This document shows, piece after piece, positions 8,555-17,668 of a stretch of 64,000 nt of DNA; position 1 is the stretch's first letter; the number at the start of each line of letters is the position of its first letter. The DNA lies in NCBI GenBank assembly GCA_963841855.1, contig CAWJEJ010000004.1, positions 248,001 through 312,000 of the forward strand, read 5' to 3'. Origin of the DNA: CAXBBB01 sp963841855 (lineage in GTDB: Bacteria; Bacteroidota; Rhodothermia; Rhodothermales; BA12). Made by a program: the position numbers and the translations under genes. The notes beneath the pieces were generated by a model, which had not been told where the DNA came from, did no database searches, and saw nothing but the letters and a program-made list of their open reading frames with translations.

Positions 8555-9190
8555 TTAGAAACTGACGCCGACGCGGATCATGAACGCGCTCAGCTTGGCG
8601 CCGTCGTCGACCGAGAGGTCGGTCCTGTCGCGGACGAAGTCCTCGGCGATGCCGTCGAGTCCGAACTGGTAGCGCACTTCGAGGTGCGGCTTGAACGGCA
8701 TCAAGGGCACGCCGATGTCCGTCCCGATGCCGACCGATCCGGCGACGGTGAAGTCTTTGGCGTCCAGATCGTCGCCGCTCTGGTTGGCGATGCGGAAGAC
8801 GGGGCCTGCGCTGATGTAGGGCTGGACGAGCGGCAGCATGACGCGGTAGCGCAGATCGACCGGGATCTCGATCAGGCTCAGGTCTGCCTTGATGATGCTC
8901 TCGCCCACGCTTGCGCCTACGCCCTCGACCGTGAGTTCGCCCGCGCTGACGTAGTAGATGCCGGGGCGAATGCCGACCGGGCCGAGTGCGAGGTCGGCAT
9001 AGACGCCGATGTGATAGCCCGTCGCGCTGTCGAACGTGCCCTCGCCGTCGTTGCTGGTGAACTGGACGTCCGAATAGCTGTCGAAGTTGACGCCGCCCGC
9101 GACGCCGAACTTGACGAACGGTACCTGAGCCGAGGCCGCAGGGACGAGGGTGAGCGCGAGGAGGGCCACGAGGCCGAGGAGACGATTCAT
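8555..9190 (-). CDS. Outer-membrane beta-barrel protein (OmpA/PorT-like family)
   Basis: A 211-residue exported protein: signal peptide 1-21 (LLALTLVPAASAQ), then alternating polar/hydrophobic strands (FGVAGGVNFDSYS, HIGVYADLALGPVGIRPGIYY, DLRYRVMLPLVQPYISAGPVF, PHLEVRYQFGLDGI). It ends MIRVGVSF, with the terminal aromatic typical of outer-membrane barrels. It resembles the small PF13568/PF13505-type barrels common in Bacteroidota relatives, whose roles are mostly unknown. The frame is open further upstream to 9259, but the ATG at 9190 begins the signal peptide. It is divergent from bshA with symmetrical sequences between them. Confidence 0.8.
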   Translation of the reverse strand: MNRLLGLVALLALTLVPAASAQVPFVKFGVAGGVNFDSYSDVQFTSNDGEGTFDSATGYHIGVYADLALGPVGIRPGIYYVSAGELTVEGVGASVGESIIKADLSLIEIPVDLRYRVMLPLVQPYISAGPVFRIANQSGDDLDAKDFTVAGSVGIGTDIGVPLMPFKPHLEVRYQFGLDGIAEDFVRDRTDLSVDDGAKLSAFMIRVGVSF

Positions 9191-9273
9191 GTCGAGCAGA
9201 TGGGTGACGGAGCGAGAGTGTGAGGCGCCAAAGGTAGCGCGTTCCGGGTCAAGGCGCATGTAACGCAGTCGGA

Positions 9274-9303
9274 GTAACAGGCGCGCTGTTACCGCGTGGT
9301 AAC
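9274..9303. promoter_or_regulatory. Overlapping inverted repeats in the barrel/bshA divergent region
   Basis: GTAACAG-gcgcg-CTGTTAC (9274-9292) overlaps GTTACC-gcgt-GGTAAC (9288-9303). A further TGTAAC half-site lies just upstream near 9259-9264. The region separates two divergent genes, so a repressor or activator site is plausible. No known operator is recognised. Confidence 0.35.
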
Positions 9304-9405
9304 ACGACGCGCGCGCCTTCTCTCAATCTGCTTCGCACGGGGCAGCGGGCGCTCGCAACCTGGACTGGAACGCTCGGTTCGCAACGCCCACCCACCGCAC
9401 GACGC

Positions 9406-10554
9406 ATGAAAATCGGCATCACCTGCTATCCCATCTACGGCGGCTCGGGCGTCGTCGCGACCGAGCTGGGCAAGGCGCTCGCGGCGCGCGGCCACGAGGT
9501 CCACTTCATCTCCTACCAGATGCCGTTTCGGCTGGGCCACGTCTCGGAAAACGTGTTCTTCCACGAAGTCAACACGACGACCTATCCCGTCTTCGAGCAC
9601 CGCCCCTACACGCTCACGCTCACGAGCAAGATGGTCGACGTGGCGCAGCATTACGACCTGGACGTGCTCCATGTGCACTACGCGATTCCGCACGCCACGA
9701 GCGCCGTCCTGGCTCGCCAGATCTTGCAAAAGAAGGGGCTGTGCGTCCCCGTCGTGACGACGCTGCACGGGACCGACATCACCCTCGTCGGGCAAGACCC
9801 GAGCTTTGCGCCCGTCGTCACGCACTCGATCAACGAGTCGGACGGCGTGACGGCGGTCAGCGAGTACCTGCGCCGCGAGACCTGCGATCACTTCGACGTA
9901 ACGACCCCGATCGAAGTCATCCCCAACTTCGTCGACATCGAGCGCTTTCGGAGGCAGAACAAGCAGCACTTTAGGACGGCCCTCTATCCCAACGGCGAGA
10001 AGATTCTGGCGCACGTGAGCAACTTCCGTCCGGTCAAGCGCGCCGGAGATACGGTCCGCATCCTGGCCCGCCTGCGCGAACTGGGCGAACCCGTCAAACT
10101 GCTGCTCATCGGCGACGGTCCGGACCGACCGCCGACCGAGGCGCTCGCCCGCGAACTGGGCGTCTACGACGACGTGCGGTTCCTGGGCAAACAAGACCCG
10201 ATCGAAGAGCTGCTCTCCATCGCCGACGTGTTCCTGTTGCCGTCCGGAAGCGAGACGTTTGGGCTGGCGGCGCTCGAAGCGATGGCGTGCGGCGTTCCGG
10301 TCGTCTCGTCGGACATCGGTGGACTGCCCGAAGTGATCGTCGACGGCGAGAGCGGCTATCTGTGCCCGCTGGGCGACGTCGAGGCGATGAGCGAGCGCGT
10401 CCGGCATCTGATCTCGGACGACGCGCTCCACGCCCGCATCGCCGCGGGAGCCGAAGCGCGCGCCGAGCACTTTCGGATTGAGCGCGTCGTTCCGCTCTAC
10501 GAGGCGCACTACAGGTCGGTGATTGAAACGCGAATGGCCGCGCCGTGCGCGTGA
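9406..10554 (+). CDS. bshA: N-acetyl-alpha-D-glucosaminyl L-malate synthase BshA
   Basis: This 382-residue GT4 (GT-B fold) glycosyltransferase transfers GlcNAc from UDP-GlcNAc to L-malate, the first step of bacillithiol synthesis. The N-terminal signature is characteristic of BshA: MKIGITCYPIYGGSGVVATE, followed by HEVHFISYQMPFRL and HVHYAIPHA. The C-terminal nucleotide-sugar site has GSETFGLAALEAMACGVPVV near residues 281-300, containing the EX7E pair. The deacetylase BshB and the cysteine ligase BshC are not in this window. The start is the ATG giving MKIGITCYP. Confidence 0.95.
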   Translation: MKIGITCYPIYGGSGVVATELGKALAARGHEVHFISYQMPFRLGHVSENVFFHEVNTTTYPVFEHRPYTLTLTSKMVDVAQHYDLDVLHVHYAIPHATSAVLARQILQKKGLCVPVVTTLHGTDITLVGQDPSFAPVVTHSINESDGVTAVSEYLRRETCDHFDVTTPIEVIPNFVDIERFRRQNKQHFRTALYPNGEKILAHVSNFRPVKRAGDTVRILARLRELGEPVKLLLIGDGPDRPPTEALARELGVYDDVRFLGKQDPIEELLSIADVFLLPSGSETFGLAALEAMACGVPVVSSDIGGLPEVIVDGESGYLCPLGDVEAMSERVRHLISDDALHARIAAGAEARAEHFRIERVVPLYEAHYRSVIETRMAAPCA

Positions 10555-10662
10555 CGGGGTGACGCGTTGCGGACGAGTTGCACTACGCGCAGTGGTCCAA
10601 CCACACTCGGGCGTTGTACTCTCTCGCCCTTAGCGCTCCCAGCTGCCCCTACTCGCCGCACC

Positions 10663-11592
10663 ATGTCCACCGCCCCTCCGCTCTTCGGCAGCCTGGAAAC
10701 GGGCGGCACCTCGTGCGCCTGCGCCGTCGGCGACGGACTGGGCCGGATCACGCGCTTCGTCCAGTTCGCCACGGCGACGCCCGACGACACCATCAAGCGG
10801 GCGCGCGCTTTCTTCGCCCTGGAGCCCCACCTCGACGGACTGGGCATCGCCGCCTTCGGTCCGCTCGACCTCGACCCCGAGAGCGCCACGTTCGGATACG
10901 TGCTCGACACGCCCAAGCCCGATTGGCAACACGCCGACTTGGTGGGCGGTCTGTGCGACTTGGCTGCGGCTTCGCCTGTTTTGGCGACCGACGTGAGCGC
11001 AGCCGCCTACGGTGAACACCGCTTCGGATCGGCGCAGGCCGATAGAGCCGTCCTCTACGTCACCGTCGGCACGGGCATCGGCGGCGGGCTGGTCAACGAC
11101 GGACAGATTTGGCAGGGCGCGTCGCACGCCGAGATGGGGCACCTCCCCGTCCGGCGGCGAGCCGGAGACACGTTCGCCGGAGCCTGCCCCTACCACGGCG
11201 ACTGCCTCGAAGGCATGGCGTCCGGCGCCGCGATTCTGGCGCGCACCGGCATCCAGGCGCGCGACCTGAGCGACGACGATCCGGTTTGGGAGATCGTCGC
11301 CTACTACATCGGCCGGGCGCTCGCGACGTGGACCTACACGCTGATGCCGCACCGCATCGTGCTCGGCGGCGGCATCTCGCAGCGCCCGCGCGTGCTGAGC
11401 GGCGCGCGCGACCAGATGGCCCAGGCGATGGCGGGCTATGCGCTCACCCAAGCGTCCCATGATCCCACCACCTACGTCGTCCAGCCTGGACTGGGCAAGC
11501 GCTCGGGCCTGATCGGAGCGATGGCGCTGGCTCGAGTGGACTACCAGAAGCGCCACATCACCAGTCCGGACCGTGGGTCGCGCGCTGCGTAG
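10663..11592 (+). CDS. ROK-family sugar kinase (fructokinase-like)
   Basis: The product has 309 residues. The N-terminus GSLETGGTSCACAVG is the ATP phosphate-1 loop of fructokinase-type ROK kinases. The central ROK signature follows (VTVGTGIGGGLVNDGQIWQG), then ASHAEMGHLPVRR and the zinc-binding GACPYHGDCLEGMASG. These are the features of the bacterial fructokinase (ScrK/GmuE-like) group, which phosphorylates fructose or mannose to the 6-phosphate. The C-terminal RIVLGGGISQRP is also typical. The ATG at 10663 is chosen because it places the phosphate loop at the usual distance. Substrate specificity cannot be read from the sequence. Confidence 0.88.
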   Translation: MSTAPPLFGSLETGGTSCACAVGDGLGRITRFVQFATATPDDTIKRARAFFALEPHLDGLGIAAFGPLDLDPESATFGYVLDTPKPDWQHADLVGGLCDLAAASPVLATDVSAAAYGEHRFGSAQADRAVLYVTVGTGIGGGLVNDGQIWQGASHAEMGHLPVRRRAGDTFAGACPYHGDCLEGMASGAAILARTGIQARDLSDDDPVWEIVAYYIGRALATWTYTLMPHRIVLGGGISQRPRVLSGARDQMAQAMAGYALTQASHDPTTYVVQPGLGKRSGLIGAMALARVDYQKRHITSPDRGSRAA

Positions 11593-11725
11593 GGCACGAA
11601 AAAGCCACCCTCTCAACCGAGCGGCGGCGCTATATTTCCGGCGTTCCCCTTCGCAGATCGCGCGTGCATGAGCTAAACGGCTACGGTATTCCCCTCCAGC
11701 ATCGGCTGCACCGCCCGTTTCGCTC

Positions 11726-12523
11726 ATGTCCCCTCTCCCCCGGAGCATTCGCCCTCTTGCTGCGCTACTCGCGCTAGCCGGCGTTCTGCTCTTCGCCGCC
11801 TGCGACGCCGACCCCGGCCAGCCCGACGCCATCGGCCGTCCGCCGGTGATTCGCGCGCTGTCCGTCAGCCCCGACAGCATCCGGATCGACCAGTTGCCGG
11901 TCGAGCAGATCGCAGACAGCATCGCGACGATCCCGCTCAACATCCTCGTCGACGCTACCGACCCCGACGGGCGAATCGAGTCGGTAGTCTTCGTGCTGCT
12001 CGACCGGACGCCCGGATCCGAGCCCGTCGGGGAGGCAGCGCTGGAGCGCGTCGAAGGCCAAGCCAGTCTGTACGGTGGCGCATTCGTGCTGCCGCTTCCC
12101 ATCACGGCGCTGGGACGCTTCGGCATCCTCGTCTACGCGATCGACGACCAGGGGCAATCGGCATCGGCGCGGAGTACGTACGTCGTTGCCAACCCCATCC
12201 TCCGCTCGGCCCGGGCAACACCCGATCCGTTCATCACGGGGCGCGATTCGGTCCTGATCGTCTCAGCGACGGTCGTGCACCCGCGCGGCCTGGACGAGGT
12301 GCAGCAGGTATCGGTCACGCTGCCGGGAGCGTCCACGCCGTTTCCGCTCGTCGACACCGGTAGCGCGGACGCGGGCGACGCGACTGCGGGCGACGGCGTC
12401 TACTCTGCGCGCATCACGGTCCAGGGAGCGTTTGCTGTCGGCGATCTCGATCTGACGTTTCGCGCGTTCGAGCGCAGCGGCGCCATCAGCGACCCTGTCA
12501 CTGTAACCATCACCGTGCAATGA
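11726..12523 (+). CDS. Lipoprotein with Ig-like/cadherin-type fold, unknown function
   Basis: A 265-residue predicted lipoprotein. The N-terminal hydrophobic stretch ends in LLFAAC, a lipobox with the modified Cys at residue 26. The rest is beta-rich and acidic with two repeats of a pattern like IPLNILVDATDPDGRIESVVF and ADAGDATAGDGVYSARITV, which looks like tandem Ig-like domains of the kind that measure damage or bind carbohydrate in Rhodothermota. It overlaps the next gene by 4 bp (ATGA), so the two are probably expressed together. I do not recognise a specific family. Confidence 0.7.
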   Translation: MSPLPRSIRPLAALLALAGVLLFAACDADPGQPDAIGRPPVIRALSVSPDSIRIDQLPVEQIADSIATIPLNILVDATDPDGRIESVVFVLLDRTPGSEPVGEAALERVEGQASLYGGAFVLPLPITALGRFGILVYAIDDQGQSASARSTYVVANPILRSARATPDPFITGRDSVLIVSATVVHPRGLDEVQQVSVTLPGASTPFPLVDTGSADAGDATAGDGVYSARITVQGAFAVGDLDLTFRAFERSGAISDPVTVTITVQ

Positions 12524-14046
12524 GGCGTTCGTTTTTTCTGATCCTCCTGCTCGCCGCCACTCCCGCCTGGAGCCAGCGCACCGTCGGCAGCGTCGACGCG
12601 CAGTCCATTGAGCGCAACCGCGTCGGCGTCTTGGAGGCGGGCGGCGGGCGGCTGTGGATCGGCTCCGGGCTGGTCGGTACCGCCGATGGCGGACGCACGT
12701 TTCGGGCGCCCGCCATCGACAGCCTGCGTTTCGGCAGCGACCGCGTCTCGGCCCTGAGCGTCGTGGGCGACACGATCTGGGCCGGGCTTTCGTTCACGAC
12801 CGAGACGACCCAGGGCCTGCGCGACGCTGCCTCGGGCCTGACCGTTTCGCGCGACGGCGGGCGCACGTGGACGCTGCTGCCCTCTCCGCTCGACGCGCCG
12901 TCCGACACCGCCATCGTCTACGGCGATCCCAACCGAACTCCGCTGCCCGCCGTCCCCTTCGTCGCCGCTGTCGGAGCGCCGCCGGTCGGGATCCACTACG
13001 ATCCGCCGTCCCAGACGCTGTGGCTGGCCGCGTTCAGATCGGGCCTGCGCCGCAGTGACGACGGCGGGCGCACATTCGAGCGCGTCGTTCTGCCGCCCGA
13101 CGATCTGAGCAGCATCGCACCCGAAGATCCGTTCCTCTTCCCGATCGTCTCGCCGCGCACGACCCAAGACACGCTGGGCAGCTTCAACTTTTGGGCCTAT
13201 GACGTACTCGTCGACGAGGCGGGCGACGTGTGGGCGGCGACTGAAGCCGGTCTCAACGTCTCGCGCGACGGCGGACTGAGCTGGCGCCGGTTTGGCGAAA
13301 CCGAGGGGCTCTCAGGCGATCAGGTGACGACGATCGCCGAGCAGCAGACGGACGGCCGCAACCCGATCTGGGCGGCGACCGGTCCGCCCGGTCGTCGGCA
13401 GTCGACGGGGCAGCGTGGCCTGACGGTCACGCGCGACGGCGGCGCCACGTTTGAGGTCGTCGCCGCTGGGGAAAGCGTCAACGCGATCGCGTTCGACGGG
13501 CCACGTATCCTGCTCGCCGGGCAGAGCGGCCTGCTCGTCTCGGACGACGACGGCCGCACCTTCCGCGCGCAGCGCAGTTTCTTCGATCCCACGCGGCCTA
13601 CAGATCCCGTCTCGCCCGACGTGCGCGTGCTGTCGGTCGCAGTCCAGGGCGGCTTCACGTGGGTCGGGACCGACGAAGGCCTGTTCCGCACCGACGACCC
13701 GACGCTCCAGACGTGGACCCGCTTCCGCGTCGACGTGCCGCTCACGGCCGACCTGTCCGATCCGCGCCAGATCAGCGTCGACACGTACGCCTATCCCAAT
13801 CCGTTTTCGCCTGCGAGCGCACGCCAGGTCCGCATTCGTGTCGGCTCAGGCACCACGCGCGTTCGGCTGTTCGACTTCGGCATGCAACTCGTCCGCACCC
13901 TCACGCCCGACCAGCAGGCAGGCGACGGGCTCGAAGCGCTATGGGACGGCCGCGACGAGGCGGGCTACCGCGTGCCCAACGGCGTCTATCTCTACTCCGT
14001 CGACGGCGGCGGCGATGGACGCGGCAAGATTCTGGTGATCCAATGA
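12520..14046 (+). CDS. Secreted beta-propeller (BNR/sortilin-like) protein with FlgD-like C-terminal domain
   Basis: The product has 508 residues. A signal peptide (1-19, LLLAATPAWSQ) is followed by at least five repeats with the Asp-box style motif (VSRDGGRTW, RSDDGGRTF, VSRDGGLSW, VTRDGGATF, VSDDDGRTF), diagnostic of BNR/sortilin propellers. The C-terminal 85 residues begin YPNPFSPAS and continue through VRLFDFGMQLVRTL, WDGRDEAGYRVPNGVYLYSV and KILVIQ. This is the FlgD-like or type IX sorting-type domain found on many exported proteins of this phylum. It probably acts at the cell surface or outside the cell. The start codon overlaps the preceding lipoprotein gene. Confidence 0.82.
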   Translation: MRRSFFLILLLAATPAWSQRTVGSVDAQSIERNRVGVLEAGGGRLWIGSGLVGTADGGRTFRAPAIDSLRFGSDRVSALSVVGDTIWAGLSFTTETTQGLRDAASGLTVSRDGGRTWTLLPSPLDAPSDTAIVYGDPNRTPLPAVPFVAAVGAPPVGIHYDPPSQTLWLAAFRSGLRRSDDGGRTFERVVLPPDDLSSIAPEDPFLFPIVSPRTTQDTLGSFNFWAYDVLVDEAGDVWAATEAGLNVSRDGGLSWRRFGETEGLSGDQVTTIAEQQTDGRNPIWAATGPPGRRQSTGQRGLTVTRDGGATFEVVAAGESVNAIAFDGPRILLAGQSGLLVSDDDGRTFRAQRSFFDPTRPTDPVSPDVRVLSVAVQGGFTWVGTDEGLFRTDDPTLQTWTRFRVDVPLTADLSDPRQISVDTYAYPNPFSPASARQVRIRVGSGTTRVRLFDFGMQLVRTLTPDQQAGDGLEALWDGRDEAGYRVPNGVYLYSVDGGGDGRGKILVIQ

Positions 14047-14072
14047 CGTCGACGTTTAGCCAAGCCCACCCT

Positions 14073-14268
14073 CCGTCATCCCCACAGACGCGCCCGGAAT
14101 CCATCCACAACCCATCGCACGTGGGCTCCACTCAACTTTACTTCTCGTCATCCTCGCGAACTCGGGGGTCCAGGAGATCCGTCTCGCCAGCATGCACCTC
14201 TCAGTCGTTTGGCGAGTCGACGGGACTTGGAAAGCTGGTGTGGCTCTCTGCCTCCGCAGGAATGACGG
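14073..14268. repeat. Dispersed composite repeat with CCGTCATYCC ends
   Basis: The 196 bp between the propeller gene and the PorV-like gene begin CCGTCATCCC and end GGAATGACGG, an imperfect terminal inverted repeat. Inside are further units of the same kind (TCGTCATCCTCGCGAA, GGGGGTCCAGGAGATCC, GGAATCC). From memory, blocks with GTCATTCC/GGATTCC modules are widespread dispersed intergenic repeats of the REP/BIME type. Its right end carries the ATG at 14262 that could start the next gene. Confidence 0.6.
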
Positions 14269-15326
14269 GTAAGACATCAGTGCCTTCGCCCTTCCGATTA
14301 CTCGCCTTTCTGACCGCCGTCCTCCTCTTGGCCCCGTCCGCGCTGGCCCAAACCGGTGCGTTCAGCCGGATCGGGTTCGGCGCGCGCGGGATCGCGATGG
14401 GCAGCGCGGGGACGGCCGACGGCAGCGGCTTTGGAATGCCGCACTACAACCCGGCGCTGACGCCGTTCGTCGGCCGCCAGCACGTCGAAGCGTCGACGGC
14501 GCTGATGACGCACGACCGGGAGATCCAGTATCTGCAAGTCGGCGCGTCGCTTCCGCCGCGTGCGGGCGTGGCGGCCGGTCTGACGCGCGGAGCCGTGACC
14601 GGAATCGACGGGCGCGACGAGAGCGGCTTTCCGACCCAAACGTATCAGACCGAGGAGTATCACTTTTTCCTCGCGTTCGGCATCCGCGTGGGCGACCGGC
14701 TGACGGGCGGACTGGCAATGCAGATCTTCCGCTCCCAACTCTTCGACGACCTCGATCCCGGACTCTCGATCGGCATCGACCTGGGCCTGCTCTACCAGGC
14801 GACGCCCCGCCTCGCGATCGGACTCGTCGCCGATGACCTGCTGGGCAAATACACCTACGAGGGCGGATCGGCGGGCGGACTGGTCGGCGGCACGACCACC
14901 AGCGACGCCTTTCCGACGCGCTTGCGGCTGGGCGCCAGCTACACGCTGGGCGACTCGCTGAGCGGTACGACGCAGATCGTCGCCGATGTCGAGGCGCGGT
15001 TTTCTGACCGCGAGTTCGTCCGCTATCAGACTGTCATTCTGGGCGGCGAGCCGCAGCGCCGGGCCATCGTCACCGAGCAAACGAGCGCTGACGTGTTCGC
15101 CCGCATCGGAGCCGAGCACACGTTCGCGCGCTATCCGCTGAGCCTCCAGGCAGGCGTCGACGGGCTGGGCGTCGACGGGCTGGGCCTGGACACGGTGCGT
15201 CCGAGCGCGGGGTTTGCTGTCGAGCAGGTTGCGGGCTCGATCGTGCTGCGCCTGCAATACGCGGCTCGGCTGGAGTCGTACGGACAAGGCCTGATGCACC
15301 TGATCACGGTCCGCGCGCTGCTGTGA
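14262..15326 (+). CDS. PorV/PorQ-like outer-membrane protein
   Basis: A 354-residue exported beta-barrel protein (348 if the GTG at 14280 is the start). After a signal peptide ending SALAQ, the mature part begins with the motif FGARGIAMGSAGTADGSGF and HYNPAL. This is the pattern of the PorV/PorQ/UPF0164 family of FadL-like barrels, which in type IX secretion systems shuttle or anchor cargo at the outer membrane. Many amphipathic strands follow. The downstream GTG gives a tidier signal peptide, whereas the ATG at 14262 lies in the end of the repeat element; both are in frame. It follows a protein with a sorting-type C-terminus, consistent with a secretion role, but PorV versus PorQ cannot be decided by eye. 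Confidence 0.7.
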   Translation: MTGKTSVPSPFRLLAFLTAVLLLAPSALAQTGAFSRIGFGARGIAMGSAGTADGSGFGMPHYNPALTPFVGRQHVEASTALMTHDREIQYLQVGASLPPRAGVAAGLTRGAVTGIDGRDESGFPTQTYQTEEYHFFLAFGIRVGDRLTGGLAMQIFRSQLFDDLDPGLSIGIDLGLLYQATPRLAIGLVADDLLGKYTYEGGSAGGLVGGTTTSDAFPTRLRLGASYTLGDSLSGTTQIVADVEARFSDREFVRYQTVILGGEPQRRAIVTEQTSADVFARIGAEHTFARYPLSLQAGVDGLGVDGLGLDTVRPSAGFAVEQVAGSIVLRLQYAARLESYGQGLMHLITVRALL

Positions 15327-15340
15327 GGCCAGCCGTTTCG

Positions 15341-15619
15341 TGTTCAGAATGCGGCGAAGCTGTCTGACTTCCAGCAGCAGCGCGGGATCGGCTGCTTCTG
15401 TCGAAAGAGCTGGGCGCTACGTTCCGGCAGGCCTGCGAGCGGTGCGGTGCCGTCGAGACCTGCCACGCCGACGAGGTCCAAGCGTCGAATGAGCGACGAG
15501 AGTTCTGGGCGCTGGTGCTGCCAGTCGGCGGCGGCGGTGAGCCTGATTCTCGTGTCGTGACGTGCGGCTTGTCTTTTCGCGCACGTCACCCGTCAGCGAC
15601 GTTCCAGGCGCAGCGGTAG
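15341..15619 (+). pseudogene. Possible broken small zinc-ribbon protein gene
   Basis: This 346-bp gap has no intact gene. On the plus strand the phase beginning at 15341 reads CSECGEAV, then TGA at 15365, then ARDRLLLSKELGATFRQACE, CERCGAVETCHADEVQAS and REFWALVLPVG. Two CxxC knuckles, an acidic/basic linker and a hydrophobic run look like a small zinc-ribbon membrane protein. A shift of phase near 15535 would continue a hydrophobic stretch (VSLILVS). The in-frame stop and the lost frame suggest a pseudogene or sequence errors. The opposite-strand open frame (15344-15589) looks like a shadow. Confidence 0.35.
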
Positions 15620-15673
15620 CGGCACCGTGCGCCGACGACGGCGTAGGCTCTGCCCTGCTCACCGCCCGACTGC

Positions 15674-16899
15674 TTGGAACTGCCCCGCACCGCTCCCCCG
15701 CCGCATCGCCCGGCCTACGCCCTGCCGCCGCGCGTGCGGACGCCCGAGCGGATCTGGCTGCACGTGCTGCTCTTCGTCCTCACGTTTGCGTGCGTGACGC
15801 TGTCGGGCATGATCTGGACGGCGCGCGAGACGGCCTACGCGCGAGACGCGTGGACGACGATCGACTGGCTCGGTCTCTCCATCGGCCCGACGGCGCTGCT
15901 GGATGGGCTGCGGTTCTCGGTCCCGTTTCTGCTTTTCCTGGGCGTACACGAGATGGGGCATTACGTCGCCGCACGCATCCACGGCATCGACACATCGCCG
16001 CCTTACTTCATTCCACTGCCACTCGTCGGGATCGGCACGCTGGGCGCCGTGATCCGCATAAGGGAGCCCATTCCGACGACGCGTAAACTGTTCGACGTGG
16101 GCGCGGCTGGTCCGCTGGCAGGCTTCATCGTCGCACTAGGGATCCTGCTCTACGCTCTTGCCACGCTGCCGCCGCCGACGTACCTGCTCGACATGCCGGG
16201 GCACGACGCTATCAACGCATACATCGCGCAGAACGGAGCTTTTCCGCCGATGAGCAGCTTGGAAGGCACGCCGCTCGCCATCGGTCCGACGCTGCTGGTG
16301 TCGCTGCTGACGCCGCTGTTCGACCACGTGCCGCCCGCCTACGAACTCTATCATTATCCGACGCTCTTCGCCGCGTGGCTGGGGCTGTTCTTTACCGCTC
16401 TCAATTTGCTACCCGCCGGACAGCTCGACGGCGGGCACGTCACGTACAGCCTGTTCGGCGCCGCGCCGAGCGGTCGCGTTGGCCCGGCTGACGGTCGCCG
16501 CTCTCGTCGTGCTCGGCACGCTGGGACTGGCGCCCGGACTGCTGGTGATGCTGCAAGAGTGGCACGGGCTGGCGGGCGTCCTGCTCTGGCCGATTCTGGG
16601 CGGACTGCTCTACTGGTTCTCGCTCCGCGTCTTTCCGCGACGACCAGATGCTCCAACTGGTGTTCGGCGGCGGAGTACTGATCCTGGCGGCGGTCGTCCT
16701 CTTCCTCGCCCCGGACGTGGCGCGCTACGGATACGGATTCTGGCTGTTCTGGGCGTTCCTGATCGCCCGCTTCATCGGCATCGAGCATCCGCCCGTCTAC
16801 GTCGATCAGAAGCTGACGCCGGGCCGACGCATCCTCGCGTGGACGTGCGTCGCGTTGTTCATCCTGTGCTTCAGCCCCCAACCCTTCTATGGCGGCTGA
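15674..16899 (+). pseudogene. Site-2-protease-type M50 membrane metalloprotease, interrupted by two frameshifts
   Basis: Joined across two frame changes this is a membrane protease of about 408 residues. The HEMGH zinc motif lies at about residue 98 within LFLGVHEMGHYVAARIHG, and the third ligand motif LNLLPAGQLDGGH near 255. About six to seven hydrophobic segments follow the usual M50 layout, so it should cut substrates within the membrane. The frame changes by one extra base near 16466-16478 (AGCGGTCGCG) and again near 16634-16640 (GTCTTTCCGC). Each time the protein similarity simply continues in the next frame, to a stop at 16899. No other lesion is seen, so sequencing error is possible. 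Its end overlaps the mnmD start by 11 bp. Confidence 0.75.
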
Positions 16900-17614
16900 C
16901 GACGAAACGCCTCACCACGCCGTCGTCCCCACAGACGACGGCGTCCCGACGCTGCACAGCGCGCGCTATGGACAGACGTACGGCTCGACCGGCGGCGCAT
17001 GGACCGAGTCGCGCCACGTGTTTCTCGACGGAACGGGCGTCTGTGAGCAGCTAGCGGCGGGCAAACCGTCTCGCGTGCTCGAAGTCGGGTGGGGAACGGG
17101 CCTCAACTGGTGGACGACGGCGCAGCACGCCCACGCGAACGGCGCAACCCTCGACTTCGTCAGCCTGGAAGCCGATCCAGTCCCCGCCGACGTGCTGCGT
17201 TCGCTCGACCTCTCCACCCGCGTCGGCCTGACGATGCCGACCGACGCCTTCTTCGCCGCCTACGAGGAAGCCATAGCGTCGCCCAACAACCCGTCGACAC
17301 ACCGCATTCCGCTCACGCCGGACATCGCTCTGACGCTGCACCTCGGCGACGCACTGTCGGCGGATCTGCCGGGCGAGTGCGACGCCGTCTACCTCGACGC
17401 GTTCAGTCCCGATGCCAATCCCGAGTTGTGGACTGTCGCGTTTCTGAACCGACTGCGGGCCGCTCTGTCCCCAGGCGGAGTGCTGGCGACTTATTCGGCC
17501 AAACGCAGCGTGCGTGACGCACTGGCCGAAGCCGGATTCGAGGTCGAGCGCCGTCCCGGTCCCCCAGGCAAGCGGCACGTGGTGCGTGCGCGGAATCCCG
17601 AGTTCTTGGGATAG
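16889..17614 (+). CDS. mnmD: tRNA 5-methylaminomethyl-2-thiouridine methyltransferase MnmD
   Basis: The product has 241 residues and matches the MnmD/DUF752 methyltransferase: the N-terminal LHSARYGQTYGSTGGAWTES and RHVFLDGTGV, the SAM loop VLEVGWGTGLNWW, then DAVYLDAFSPDANPELW, LSPGGVLATYSAKRSVRDAL and AGFEVERRPGPPGKR. It performs the last methylation of the wobble uridine modification mnm5s2U34 in tRNAs. It is the stand-alone form, not fused to the MnmC oxidase domain. The start ATG overlaps the end of the M50 gene. Confidence 0.93.
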   Translation: MAADDETPHHAVVPTDDGVPTLHSARYGQTYGSTGGAWTESRHVFLDGTGVCEQLAAGKPSRVLEVGWGTGLNWWTTAQHAHANGATLDFVSLEADPVPADVLRSLDLSTRVGLTMPTDAFFAAYEEAIASPNNPSTHRIPLTPDIALTLHLGDALSADLPGECDAVYLDAFSPDANPELWTVAFLNRLRAALSPGGVLATYSAKRSVRDALAEAGFEVERRPGPPGKRHVVRARNPEFLG

Positions 17615-17668
17615 CTAGCTTCTCGTGCATCGGATAGGTTGAGCCATCCTCTCCCTGCTTCCGCACCG

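Noticed and set aside
14298..15299. A 333-codon minus-strand frame opposite the PorV-like gene
   Set aside because: The plus-strand barrel with signal peptide is convincing; the minus frame has no domain and is Arg/Ala-rich.
15344..15589. A short minus-strand frame in the gap after the PorV-like gene
   Set aside because: The plus strand of the same region reads zinc-ribbon-like motifs, and the minus frame lacks them.
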